Below are positions 1 through 9,384 of a stretch of 64,000 nucleotides of DNA, one piece after another; position 1 is the stretch's first letter; each line of letters opens with the position of its first letter. The stretch spans positions 1 to 64,000 of the forward strand of contig CAIVKH010000279.1 of assembly GCA_903906425.1 (NCBI GenBank), read 5' to 3'. Position numbers and translations under genes: made by a program. This stretch comes from an uncultured bacterium (GTDB lineage Bacteria > Verrucomicrobiota > Kiritimatiellia > CAIVKH01). The notes under the pieces were generated by a model. The model made no database searches, was not told the DNA's origin, and saw only the letters and a list, made by a program, of their open reading frames with translations.

Positions 1-231
1 AGCGCGGATTCCTGAGCTTCCAGGGTGTCCTGCATGCCGTCCAGTTTGGACAGCTCCGAGTTGTATGCCGTCAGCGATCCGGTTTTCGGATCGGTGATGG
101 CATTGATGCTGGCCTGAAAGGCCGGCACCGTGAGGCCGTTGCCGAGATCGAGATTTGGGTCGATCCCCGCAATGGCGTCTGCGCGCGTCTGCGCGTTTTG
201 CGCGGACTGCGATGAGCGTTTTGCTCTTGCC
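1..231 (-). CDS. Small hypothetical protein, 5' part only (runs off window start); begins MARAKRSSQSAQNAQTRADAIAGIDPNLDLGNGLTVPAFQASINAITDPKTGSL
   Basis: Not in ORF track. Reverse strand open from ATG at 231 to window edge, preceded by a GAGGAGAAA ribosome-binding site. Confidence 0.75.
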
Positions 232-345
232 ATGATCAATTTTCTCCTCAAACACTTCGAAAACGGGCCCGTCAACGTGACGGGTACCCGATTTCGAGCA
301 TATTCGACGTAAAACCTCAGTACATCGGGTTTCCCCCGATTTTCA

Positions 346-723
346 TCAAAGAAACGTCGCGACACTTGGAAGAAACCTCGCGAGGTTTCTTTGATGGCTC
401 GTGAGCTGTGGACGACGACACGCGAGGTTTTGTCGAGGCATCGCGATACTTCGTTGAGCTGTCGCGGTTACTCGATGAACTATCTTCATGACTCGTTGAC
501 GGATCGTGAGTGCTCGACGACTGGCTGTGTTCCGTCGTTGAGAAGTGATGATCCGTTAAAGAAGCATCGCGAGGTGGATTCGACGGATGATGACCGCTCG
601 ACGAAGCAGCATCCCCAATCTTTGACGGCTGATGTGCGCTCAACGAAATGCCATCGGTCTTCGTTGTCGGATTGCGAGCCGTCAACGAAGCACTTCGAGA
701 ATTTTTTGACGGATGCGCAGCCG
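346..723. repeat. Degenerate 21-bp-period tandem array, about 18 units, consensus near TCGWYGAMGSMTCGCGAGNNS; alternate units partly inverted (TCAACGA / TCGTTGA), suggesting a 42-bp higher-order period
   Basis: Manual 21-bp phasing; also visible as heptad periodicity in the spurious ORFs 317..832(-) and 391..786(+). Confidence 0.8.
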
Positions 724-881
724 TGCGTCGGCGAAGCGGACACTTTGGCGGAAGCTCGCAGCATCGCTTCCGCGATCCAAGAATAAGCGAGCAACGGAGT
801 GCGCACTCCACCCGAGGCGATGAGCAGGTCAAGAAATGATATCAGCCGGTCAATCGCGGCCATTTGTTTCATTGACGGATT

Positions 882-895
882 TTCCAATGATTGGA
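882..895. repeat. Single palindrome TTCCAATGATTGGA(t)
   Basis: Direct read; last base of the 15-mer deviates. Confidence 0.85.
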
Positions 896-944
896 TAGTT
901 CGAATTTGTTTCGGATTTCGAGTTTTTTCTGAAGTAGCTAAGAA

Positions 945-2531
945 ATGCTGTTCCACACCTGGGTCTTTTTCATTTTCTTCGCCGTCGTGTACGCGGTCTA
1001 TCTGCCGCTGCGAAAGAACAACGCGGCGATGAATCTTTGGCTGGTGATCGCCTCGTACTTTTTTTACGGCTGGAGGAGGCCCCATTACTTGCTGCTGTTT
1101 TTCGGCACGTCCGCCATCTTTGGCGGGGCTGCTTTTGTCCGCGGCGAGGTCACGGCTTATCCCTCGCCGATTGGGTTGGATGCTTCGCCGGATTACCGCG
1201 TGAGAGTGGACAACAAAGACATCTTCGTCCTCAAAAGCCCGGCGTTTTCGATGGCAACATTCGCTTTCACCGGTGAGGCGGAAGTCGTCGTGGATGTTCA
1301 GCATCAGATCAAGAACGTGGTCATTCGGCCATTGGCGTTGGGAATTAAAGCGACGGTGGATGAGAACAAACTGCGGTTTCGCATAAGCCGCCCGTGCCAT
1401 CTCGCGATTGAGGTTGATGACGATCTTCGGCGTCCGCTGTTTCTGTTTGCCAACGCGCCCGACGTGAGCGCGCCCCGGCAGGACGATCCGGGTGTTCACT
1501 ATTTTGAAGGAGGCCGGATTCATGACGTCGGCAAGATTGAATTGAAGGATAACGAAACACTTTATCTCGCCGGCGGCGCGGTGGTTCGTGGAATGATTCG
1601 CGCGAACCATGTCTCCGGTATCAGGATTCTGGGGCCGGGTATCCTCGATGCCTCGACGCGCAGCAAGCAGACCGAACTGGTGACGATGACTGATTGCAGG
1701 AACGTGGAAATCAACGGTCCCATCGTGCTCGGCAGCCATGGCTGGTCCATCGTGCCACGTCTTTCGGAGAACATCCGCCTGTACAATGTCAAAGTCGTAA
1801 GCTGGAGGGACAACGACGACGGATTCGATCCCGACAGTTCACGTCATGTGACGGTTGAGAATTGCTTCTTTCGCACCAAGGACGATTGCATCGCCGTGAA
1901 AGCGCACAGTCATTTTGAAAACGAAGGAAAAAACACCGGTGACAATCCCGACAGCTTCAACACCGAAGACGTGCTGGTGACGAAATCCACGTTCTGGAGT
2001 TCAGACGCGGGCCACGCGCTTACTGTGGGATTTGCAGTCAGCGCGCCCGTTGTGCGCAACGTTGTGTTCCGGGACTGCGATATCATCAAGAAAGAAAAGG
2101 GATGGGCCATGAGCATTGATAATCATGACCTCGGTTCGGTTGAAAATGTTCGCTTCGAAAACATTCACGTGGAGGACGGCTGCGACAAACTCCTGGCGGT
2201 GAAGGTGGCCTTTTCCGAATACAGCGCCGATTGTCCGTTCGAATATTTCCGAAATAATCCGGCGCGCAAAGAACCGAAAGGCGACGCGTGGCAGCAGGTG
2301 CTGCGCGAGAAACGCTCCAGCGCGCGTGGCACAGTTCGGAATGTATTGTTCAAGGACATCAAAATCGGCGGCGAACGGCTGCCGGGTTCTGATATTGTGG
2401 GATTCAGCCCGCACAATGATGTGAGCGATGTCGTTTTCGAGAACCTCACATTTCAAGGCAAAATATTGGACTCGCCAGATGCGGCAAATCTTCGGATTCA
2501 AAATGCCGCGAATGTTCGATTTGAAAAATAG
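945..2531 (+). CDS. Chimeric ORF: N-terminal ~58 aa copy of the MBOAT N-terminus fused to a GH28/pectate-lyase-like beta-helix glycosidase
   Basis: Residues 1-58 match the protein at 3686 (52/58 by eye); the remainder has GH28-like motifs (NVEINGPIV..., DNDDGFDPDSSRHVTVENCFFRTKDDCIAVKA). Confidence 0.75.
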   Translation: MLFHTWVFFIFFAVVYAVYLPLRKNNAAMNLWLVIASYFFYGWRRPHYLLLFFGTSAIFGGAAFVRGEVTAYPSPIGLDASPDYRVRVDNKDIFVLKSPAFSMATFAFTGEAEVVVDVQHQIKNVVIRPLALGIKATVDENKLRFRISRPCHLAIEVDDDLRRPLFLFANAPDVSAPRQDDPGVHYFEGGRIHDVGKIELKDNETLYLAGGAVVRGMIRANHVSGIRILGPGILDASTRSKQTELVTMTDCRNVEINGPIVLGSHGWSIVPRLSENIRLYNVKVVSWRDNDDGFDPDSSRHVTVENCFFRTKDDCIAVKAHSHFENEGKNTGDNPDSFNTEDVLVTKSTFWSSDAGHALTVGFAVSAPVVRNVVFRDCDIIKKEKGWAMSIDNHDLGSVENVRFENIHVEDGCDKLLAVKVAFSEYSADCPFEYFRNNPARKEPKGDAWQQVLREKRSSARGTVRNVLFKDIKIGGERLPGSDIVGFSPHNDVSDVVFENLTFQGKILDSPDAANLRIQNAANVRFEK

Positions 2532-2540
2532 GAGACCAAC

Positions 2541-3512
2541 ATGAACGCATCCGCAAATGCAGTCACCCGCCGCAACTTCATCCGCCTCGCGGCGCTGACG
2601 CCACTCGCCGCCGCCACATCGTCTTACGCGCAGACACCGGTCAAGCGTGCCGGCGGGCCGATGCTCAAGCCGACGCTCAACGCGTATTCCTTCCTCGAAA
2701 TGCTCAACGATAACATCGCCGACGCGAGCACAGGCATTGATCTCTTCGGCGTGTGCGACTTCTGCGCGAAGCACGACATCGAGGCCGTGGATCTCACCGG
2801 CTATTTCTTCCCCGGCTACCCGAAGGTGCCTGCGGACAGCTATGTGAACCGCATGAAGCGTTACACGCTCGACCGCGGCATCGTCATCAGCGGAACCGGC
2901 GTGCGCAACGACTTCGCCGTCGCCGATAAAACCGTGCGCGATGCGGGCGTGCAACTGACCAAAGAATGGATCGAGGCCGCCGCCCGTCTCGGCGCGCCGG
3001 TGATCCGAGTTTTCGCCGGTCCTCAACAACCGATCAAAGATTGGCAAACAGCCTCCGGCAACGCGCAGCGCGAGGATGTGGAGAAGTGGATGGCCGACTC
3101 CCTGCGCGCGTGCGCCGAACATGGCGAGAAGTTTGGCGTGATCGTCGCCGTGCAGAATCACGGCGATTTCCTCAGCACCGGCCCGGAACATCTCAGCCTG
3201 CTCAAGCGCGTTGATCACCCGTGGTGCGGCCCGCTCGTTGACACCGGTAAATATTTCACCGACGACCCGTATGCCGACATTGCGATGATGGTGCCGCACG
3301 CTGTGAACTGGCAGATCAAAGAAACACTCGGCAGTTCGCTGAAATCACCGCCCACTGACTTCAAGAAACTCGCGAAGATCATCCACGACGGCGGCTATCG
3401 CGGTTTCCTGCCCATCGAGACGCTCGCGATGGGTCGCAAAGACTACGATCCGTTCGTCGCGGTTGAGAAAGTTCTCATCGCGATGCGCGAGGCCGTTGAT
3501 TCTTTGAAATGA
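2541..3512 (+). CDS. Sugar phosphate isomerase/epimerase-like TIM barrel protein with Tat-type signal (TRRNFIRLAAL)
   Basis: Family-like sequence; RBS-like AGGAG upstream; twin-arginine leader. Confidence 0.85.
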   Translation: MNASANAVTRRNFIRLAALTPLAAATSSYAQTPVKRAGGPMLKPTLNAYSFLEMLNDNIADASTGIDLFGVCDFCAKHDIEAVDLTGYFFPGYPKVPADSYVNRMKRYTLDRGIVISGTGVRNDFAVADKTVRDAGVQLTKEWIEAAARLGAPVIRVFAGPQQPIKDWQTASGNAQREDVEKWMADSLRACAEHGEKFGVIVAVQNHGDFLSTGPEHLSLLKRVDHPWCGPLVDTGKYFTDDPYADIAMMVPHAVNWQIKETLGSSLKSPPTDFKKLAKIIHDGGYRGFLPIETLAMGRKDYDPFVAVEKVLIAMREAVDSLK

Positions 3513-3581
3513 GTCGCTGTGAAACCCGCTCGCTCGCTCCTCACCGTTCTGCTGCTGGCACCGCGCGCCACGCCTGTAAAT

Positions 3582-3660
3582 TTCAAATGGTTGGAAAACT
3601 GGAACTGCGAAACTTCCAATGATTGGAAATTGCGGCCGCGCTCTTTTCCAATCATTGGAG
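3582..3660. repeat. Palindrome array, three units at 3582 (degenerate), 3614 and 3646; 32-bp spacing
   Basis: TTCAAATGGTTGGAA, TTCCAATGATTGGAA, TTCCAATCATTGGAG. Confidence 0.9.
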
Positions 3661-3685
3661 ATTCCGCCCGGTATGGGGTCTAGCC

Positions 3686-5140
3686 ATGCTTTTCCACACC
3701 TGGGTCTTCTTCATTTTCTTTGCCGTCGTTTACGCGGTTTACCTGCCGCTGCGAAAAAACAACGCGGCGATGAATCTGTGGCTGATGCTGGCCTCGTACT
3801 TTTTTTACGGCTGGTGGAATCCGTATTACCTGCTGCTGCTTTTCGGAACGTCGGCGATTGATTACTGGATGGTGCTGCTGATGGAGCGCAGCCGCAGCCA
3901 TCGCACAAAAAAGATCTGGCTGGTCACGAGCCTCGTCAGCAATTTCGGGTTTCTCGGATTTTTCAAATATTCGTATTTCATCACCGACAATCTCAACGCG
4001 CTGCTTGCGCATCTCGGCGCGACGTTCCATCTGCCCGATCCGGTCGCGTATCCGAACGCGATGCTGCACGCGCTCGGCATGTCGGACAGCAGCCTGTTCG
4101 CGCATGTGCTGCTGCCCATCGGGATTTCGTTCCACACGTTTCAATCCATGAGCTACACAATTGACGCCTATCGCGGCACGGTCGAAACCGAGCGCAGCTT
4201 TGTCCGCTTCCTGTGCTTCGTTTCCTTCTTCCCGCAGCTCGTCGCGGGACCGATCGAGCGCGCGCGAAATCTGCTGCCGCAATTACAGGGCCGTCCGAAA
4301 ATCACGCGGCAGGACATCACCGAGGGGCTTTCGCATTTCCTCGTCGGCTACTTCAAAAAAGTCGCGCTGGCCGATTATCTCGCGATGTATGTGGACAAGA
4401 TTTACGGCTCGCCCGGCAACGCCGGCTCGCCCGCGCTGATTCTCGCGACCATCGCATTTGGCTGGCAGATCTATTTCGATTTCAGCGGCTACACCGACAT
4501 GGCGCGCGGCATCGCGATGATGATGGGTTTCCGGCTGATGCTGAATTTCAACAATCCGTACACCGCGACCGGACTCGGCGATTTCTGGGCGCGCTGGCAC
4601 ATCAGCCTTTCGACGTGGTTCAAGGACTATGTCTATTTCCCGCTCGGCGGAAACCGGAACGGAAAATGGAAAACGTATCGAAACATGTTGTTGACGATGG
4701 TGATTTCCGGCGTGTGGCACGGCGCAGCGTGGACGTTCATCATCTGGGGCGCGCTGCACGCCATCGGCCGCGTCGTCACGCGCGAACTTGAAGAGACAAA
4801 ATTCTATCGCGACCGCGTTCCGAAGCTTGCGAAACAAATCGGCGTCTTCGTTTTCGTTTCGTTCGCATGGATTTTCTTCCGTTCGCAATCGCTCGATGAT
4901 GCGTGGACCGTCGCGACGCGCATTTTCAGCGCCGGCTGGACGAACCCGCAATTTCCGTTGTTGATGGCCGCGATGATTCTCGCGGTCTGGATTTATCAGC
5001 TCGTTTTCGCCGACGAATCGCGCGTGCGAAACGTTCTCGCGCTCGCGCCGGTTCGCTTCGGCCTGGCCGCCGCGATGGTTTTGTACATCGCGATCATCGC
5101 CCAGCGAGGAACCCAGGCGTTCATCTATTTCCAATTCTAG
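3686..5140 (+). CDS. MBOAT family O-acyltransferase (AlgI-like)
   Basis: Polytopic protein with typical MBOAT motifs (WHGAAWTFIIWG, GLGDFWARWHISLSTWFKDYVYFPLGGNR). ORF track start 3623 lies in the repeats; ATG 3686 preferred. Confidence 0.93.
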   Translation: MLFHTWVFFIFFAVVYAVYLPLRKNNAAMNLWLMLASYFFYGWWNPYYLLLLFGTSAIDYWMVLLMERSRSHRTKKIWLVTSLVSNFGFLGFFKYSYFITDNLNALLAHLGATFHLPDPVAYPNAMLHALGMSDSSLFAHVLLPIGISFHTFQSMSYTIDAYRGTVETERSFVRFLCFVSFFPQLVAGPIERARNLLPQLQGRPKITRQDITEGLSHFLVGYFKKVALADYLAMYVDKIYGSPGNAGSPALILATIAFGWQIYFDFSGYTDMARGIAMMMGFRLMLNFNNPYTATGLGDFWARWHISLSTWFKDYVYFPLGGNRNGKWKTYRNMLLTMVISGVWHGAAWTFIIWGALHAIGRVVTRELEETKFYRDRVPKLAKQIGVFVFVSFAWIFFRSQSLDDAWTVATRIFSAGWTNPQFPLLMAAMILAVWIYQLVFADESRVRNVLALAPVRFGLAAAMVLYIAIIAQRGTQAFIYFQF

Positions 5141-5142
5141 CC

Positions 5143-6261
5143 ATGCAGGAACAACGAACATTCGACAAGGGACGGCCGGAAACAACGCGCGGAATCCGCG
5201 CGCACGATGCGTCGAACACGATGCAGCTTTCCGCAAGACAATGGTTCGGTCTTGCGGCGTTCGTTGTCGTCTTCACTTTCGCATTGCCTGTGATCTGGCC
5301 GTATTTCGAAAAAATACATTTCGACGCGGATTACCGGATTCCGTTCGAGCTGAGCAACGACTACTGGCTCTATGACCGGCTGACGCGCGAGGCTGTCGCG
5401 AAATGCGACACGCTGATTGTCGGCGATTCCGTCGTCTGGGGCCAATACGTCAAACGCGATCAGACGCTGACGCATTATCTGAACGAGCGCGCCGGTCACG
5501 AACGATTCGCGAATCTCGGACTCGATGGCGCTCACCCGGCGGCGCTCGCGGGCCTTCTTGAACATTACGCGTCCGGCATTCGCGGAAAGACTGTTCTACT
5601 CGAACTCAATCTGCTTTGGCTCTCCTCGCCGCAACGCGATTTGCAGGAAACGAAGGAATTCGATTTCAATCATCCCGCGCTAGTGCCGCAATTCTTCCCG
5701 CAAATTCCGTGCTACAAAGCCGACGTTGCGACACGGCTCGGCAATGTCGTTGACCGAAACAGCGCGTTCAATTCGTGGACGCATCATTTGCAGCAGGCAT
5801 ATTTCAATCGCTCGTCGATTCCCGAATGGACGCTCGAACATCCGTACGAAAACCCGCTCCGGGCGATAACGATGAAGGTTCCGCCATCCGGCAATAGACT
5901 CCGGCACAAACCTGAGCCATGGACCAAGCAGGGAATCACCCCGCAGGACTTCCCGTGGGTTGCGCTGGACTCATCGCTTCAATGGCTCTCGTTTCGCCGC
6001 GCCATCGAGATTCTCCGGCAACGCAAGAATCGCGTTGTCGTCTTGCTCACTCCATTCAATGAGCACATGCTCACCGCCGAAAGCCGCGCGCGATTTGCGA
6101 AGCTGAAATCTGAAGTCGAAGCATCGCTCCGCGAAAACAAGATCACCTTCATCACGCCGAATCTGCTGCCGAGCGAATCGTATGCCGACGCGAGCCATCC
6201 GCTCTCTGTCGGCTACAAGCAGCTCGCGGACGAAATCTTCGCAAGCGGTTTGTTCCAGTGA
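5143..6261 (+). CDS. Membrane-anchored SGNH/AlgJ-like protein, probable partner of the MBOAT acyltransferase
   Basis: N-terminal TM, CDTLIVGDSVVWG motif, directly downstream of the MBOAT gene. Confidence 0.75.
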   Translation: MQEQRTFDKGRPETTRGIRAHDASNTMQLSARQWFGLAAFVVVFTFALPVIWPYFEKIHFDADYRIPFELSNDYWLYDRLTREAVAKCDTLIVGDSVVWGQYVKRDQTLTHYLNERAGHERFANLGLDGAHPAALAGLLEHYASGIRGKTVLLELNLLWLSSPQRDLQETKEFDFNHPALVPQFFPQIPCYKADVATRLGNVVDRNSAFNSWTHHLQQAYFNRSSIPEWTLEHPYENPLRAITMKVPPSGNRLRHKPEPWTKQGITPQDFPWVALDSSLQWLSFRRAIEILRQRKNRVVVLLTPFNEHMLTAESRARFAKLKSEVEASLRENKITFITPNLLPSESYADASHPLSVGYKQLADEIFASGLFQ

Positions 6262-6299
6262 TTGGAAACTTTGCGCAGCGGAAATTTCAATGATTGGAA
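6253..6299. repeat. Palindrome pair at 6253 and 6285 (32-bp spacing), both with one mismatch
   Basis: TTCCAGTGATTGGAA; TTTCAATGATTGGAA. The first contains the stop codon of the upstream CDS. Confidence 0.88.
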
Positions 6300-6305
6300 C
6301 TGCCG

Positions 6306-7133
6306 CTACTTTTGTAGCGGCGCGGAACGGGCGCAGCGGAAACCGTAAACGTCGTAGCCGAGGCAAACGTCGGGGAGAACGGGGGCGTCGCTGGAGCGGA
6401 AGAACGACGTGCATTTTTCTGGTGTGGCGGACCAGTGGCCGCCACGGATCACGCGCTTGTCGCTTTTCTCCGGCCCGCGCGGATCGGCGGGCGGGCTGTT
6501 CTGATAATAGTCCGCGGCATAGAAATCGTTGCACCACTCGGCGACGTTTCCGTGCATGTCGCAAAGGCCCCAGACATTCGCCGGTTTCTCGCCGACAGGG
6601 TGGGTCTTCTTGGCCGCGTTGTCCTTGAACCATGCGTTGTTTTTCAGCGCGGCGGCGTTGTCGCCGAATGAATATGCGGTGGTCGTTCCGGCACGACACG
6701 CATATTCCCATTCCGCCTCGGTCGGCAGCCGATAGCCGGTCGCCGCAAAATTACATTGCCATGTTTTCTCGTCGTAGCACGGCGTCAGGCCTTCTTTGAG
6801 AGAACGGGCGTTGCAGTATTTTGCCGCCTGCGTCCAGCGCACGCGTTCGATCGGATTTTTGTCGCCGTCGAATTTTGCCGGACAAATTCCCGTGAAATCG
6901 CTGAACGACTCCTGCGTGACCTCGAACTTGTCCATGTAGAAGCTGCTGATGCTGACACGATGAACCGGCTGGCAATCCGCGCCACCGGCCGTTGAACCCA
7001 TTTGAAATTCACCGGCTGGAATCAAAATCATTTCGACACCGGAGGCGTTTGTGATGATTTGCGTCGCAGCATTCGCTGAGCGAAATGCGGCGAACGTCAG
7101 GCACAAGGCGGTGAGAATTAGTTTTTTATTCAC
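6306..7133 (-). CDS. SUMF1/formylglycine-generating-enzyme-family protein, secreted
   Basis: Motifs MILIPAGEFQMGS, RLPTEAEWEYACRAG, GNVAEWCNDFY, RVIRGGHWS, YGFRCAR. Confidence 0.9.
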   Translation of the reverse strand: MNKKLILTALCLTFAAFRSANAATQIITNASGVEMILIPAGEFQMGSTAGGADCQPVHRVSISSFYMDKFEVTQESFSDFTGICPAKFDGDKNPIERVRWTQAAKYCNARSLKEGLTPCYDEKTWQCNFAATGYRLPTEAEWEYACRAGTTTAYSFGDNAAALKNNAWFKDNAAKKTHPVGEKPANVWGLCDMHGNVAEWCNDFYAADYYQNSPPADPRGPEKSDKRVIRGGHWSATPEKCTSFFRSSDAPVLPDVCLGYDVYGFRCARSAPLQK

Positions 7134-7135
7134 GT

Positions 7136-9367
7136 TCAGTCCGTTGATGCGCCTTCGTGGCCGAATGCGTGATTAAGCATCTCAAGCGTTCGCTCGCGCA
7201 CGGCGCGGGCGAATTCGAATTCGGCATCGGATTTCGCTTCCAGTATCCGGTAGCCCGCGCGCTGGCGAAGCTCTTTCGTGATAAAACGAAAATCGCCGAT
7301 GGCGTGATCCTGGCTGCCGCCGATGGTTCGCGTGTCGCGGCCGATCTGTTTGGCGATTTCGGCTTTGTTCGTTTCGGAGCCGTCGATCAGCGTGACGACT
7401 TTTGCGATCAGTTTCTTTGCGGCTTCGGGATTTCGCTCGGCGAGTTTGAGTGCGTCGCTACGTTTCTCGAACTTGGCGAGCACGCCGGAGAATTCGTCAG
7501 CGAGCGATGCGAGCTGCGGCTGTGAGGCTTTCTGCTGCGCGATGAAGTCGCCGGTCTTCTTCCGCCACGCCTGATACTCGTCAATCCGGCTACGGATGCC
7601 GAGGACGAAGTTGTCCATCGCGTCGAGTCGTTCGAGTAGGAACTTATTCTTCGCCTTTTCCTCGCTGTCGCTGAAGACGCCCTCGTATTCCGCTGTGACG
7701 GCGCAGGTCGCCGGATAGCGGTCGCGCTGCACGCGGTTGATGACGAGAACATCCAGGAGCTTCTCCTGCGGTGATCCGGCGAGCGCTTCGCGTAAGACAT
7801 CAAATACGCCCCACGCCTTCGGAGGACTGCCGCTCGCCTTTTGAAACGGATAAACGATTGCGAAATCATCGCCGCGATATTTCAAGCCTTCCGGCTCTTC
7901 AAATTTTGTCCGGCGCAGGAATGCGCTGCTGCCGTCAATGCAAACTGGATAGGCGAATGTTCCGCGCGCCGATGTCCAAACGGTCCGCGTCTTCGGCTTG
8001 TTGAAGCTCACGCCGAAACTGTCCCAATCGCTTTCCGATCGCCGGACCGGCATTTTCCAGGAATCAATCAATCCGTCTTCGCGCCGGAAATCCGTTCGCC
8101 AGAGCGCGCGGAAAGGAATCTGCCAATCCAGTTTCGTGTCTTTCACCGGATCGAGTTCGGCGATCTTCTTGCGGCACCAAATGGAAGGCGCGGACAGAAC
8201 CGCGACCGTGACGGTCGAAGCTTTCGGACATCCAATTTCCGCCGCCGCAATCGCTCCGTTCTCACGCGCAAGCCGCGCGGACTGCGCTGTGGAACGCCAC
8301 GCGGCGACGGCGATGGAATTGCCCTCGTCGCCGAGCAACGCCACCAAGTTCTCGGCGGGCAAATGCAGATTTGATTGATGAATCGCGCCGGGATCTACGA
8401 CGAGGTCGCCGGCAAAAAGGTCCGGCACGATGGCGTAGCGGCTGCGGCTTTCAACGAGCAGACTCTCCATGCCATCGCCGGCGGTCACCTCAATGAAAGG
8501 CTTGTTCTTTCGGATCGCAAAACGCGTGATGATCTTCCTGCCAGCCGCACTGGCTGACTGCACTTCAACCAAGACTTTCGCCGCAGTGTTTTCAATCACG
8601 GTGAATGCGGTGATTGTCTTTGCAGCATCGTCTTTGCGGGCGATGGGCACGAGTGCCGGGCCCTTGGTTGCCGGACATTGCACTTCCGCAGTGCGTGCGC
8701 CTTTGCGAGCAGTCAGCGCGAGATAGTTGTTGCTGACAAGAAGCGCATCGGCGGTTTGCATCAGATGGACGCCGGTGGCCGCATCGTCTTCGCGGGCCAG
8801 TTTCTCGAACGGGACAAATTCGCCTTCGCATAGACGGAACATGTCGGCGCGGAACTCGCAGTTGGGCTGTTCACAACTGATGTAGGCGAACCAGCCCTGC
8901 GGGAAATCCTTCTCCAGGGTGAATGTCGTATGCAGTTCGGTCCACTTGTCCGGCGTGATGGTGAACGGTCCGCCCTTCGCGGCGCGGTCGTACGGTTTTG
9001 CGCAGCGTTCGATCTGGAGACTGACGGTCACCGGTTTGCCGACGGATTTTGCGAGGATGGAGAACGAGTAGGTCTTGCCCTTCGTTCCGGCTGCCACCGT
9101 CTGTCCGAATTGTACGCCCCAGTCGGCAACGCGGCCGATGTGAACCAACGCACTCCGTTCGCCCTCGGCGGCGTCTGTGCGATCAACGTGAAATTCTGCC
9201 TCCGTATTTCCGCCCCGGTCCAACTTCCACTCATCGCTGCCGGGGCCGACGATCTCGAAACCGGCATTCGAAAACTTGTTTTCCTGCGCCTCTGCGAATG
9301 CCGGCGCAAGCGGGACGACGGCAAATGCGATGCCGATGAAAAGACGCAACAGATCATTTCGTTTCAT
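7136..9367 (-). CDS. Large secreted hypothetical protein
   Basis: 743-aa ORF with signal peptide (FIGIAFAVVPLAPAFA); just downstream of the sulfatase. Confidence 0.8.
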   Translation of the reverse strand: MKRNDLLRLFIGIAFAVVPLAPAFAEAQENKFSNAGFEIVGPGSDEWKLDRGGNTEAEFHVDRTDAAEGERSALVHIGRVADWGVQFGQTVAAGTKGKTYSFSILAKSVGKPVTVSLQIERCAKPYDRAAKGGPFTITPDKWTELHTTFTLEKDFPQGWFAYISCEQPNCEFRADMFRLCEGEFVPFEKLAREDDAATGVHLMQTADALLVSNNYLALTARKGARTAEVQCPATKGPALVPIARKDDAAKTITAFTVIENTAAKVLVEVQSASAAGRKIITRFAIRKNKPFIEVTAGDGMESLLVESRSRYAIVPDLFAGDLVVDPGAIHQSNLHLPAENLVALLGDEGNSIAVAAWRSTAQSARLARENGAIAAAEIGCPKASTVTVAVLSAPSIWCRKKIAELDPVKDTKLDWQIPFRALWRTDFRREDGLIDSWKMPVRRSESDWDSFGVSFNKPKTRTVWTSARGTFAYPVCIDGSSAFLRRTKFEEPEGLKYRGDDFAIVYPFQKASGSPPKAWGVFDVLREALAGSPQEKLLDVLVINRVQRDRYPATCAVTAEYEGVFSDSEEKAKNKFLLERLDAMDNFVLGIRSRIDEYQAWRKKTGDFIAQQKASQPQLASLADEFSGVLAKFEKRSDALKLAERNPEAAKKLIAKVVTLIDGSETNKAEIAKQIGRDTRTIGGSQDHAIGDFRFITKELRQRAGYRILEAKSDAEFEFARAVRERTLEMLNHAFGHEGASTD

Positions 9368-9384
9368 TTCTCGTCGCCTCGTTT

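Noticed and set aside
317-832. 171-aa Ser/Thr-rich heptad-repeat protein
   Set aside because: Both strands are open with heptad periodicity over the same array, consistent with a 21-bp DNA period; no convincing RBS.
486-1739. Long antisense ORF (417 aa) and similar long shadow ORFs (for example 2001..3299, 9487..10752, 13163..14257, 24070..25275, 61780..62931)
   Set aside because: They overlap well-supported CDSs on the other strand and are Arg/His/Ala/Gly-rich shadow frames expected in GC-rich DNA.
3443-3655. Many small ORFs starting MIG(N/K/S) or containing FSNDWK, FQSLE, FPIIGN
   Set aside because: The palindrome itself encodes ATGATTGGA, so the ORF caller opens false starts at each repeat.
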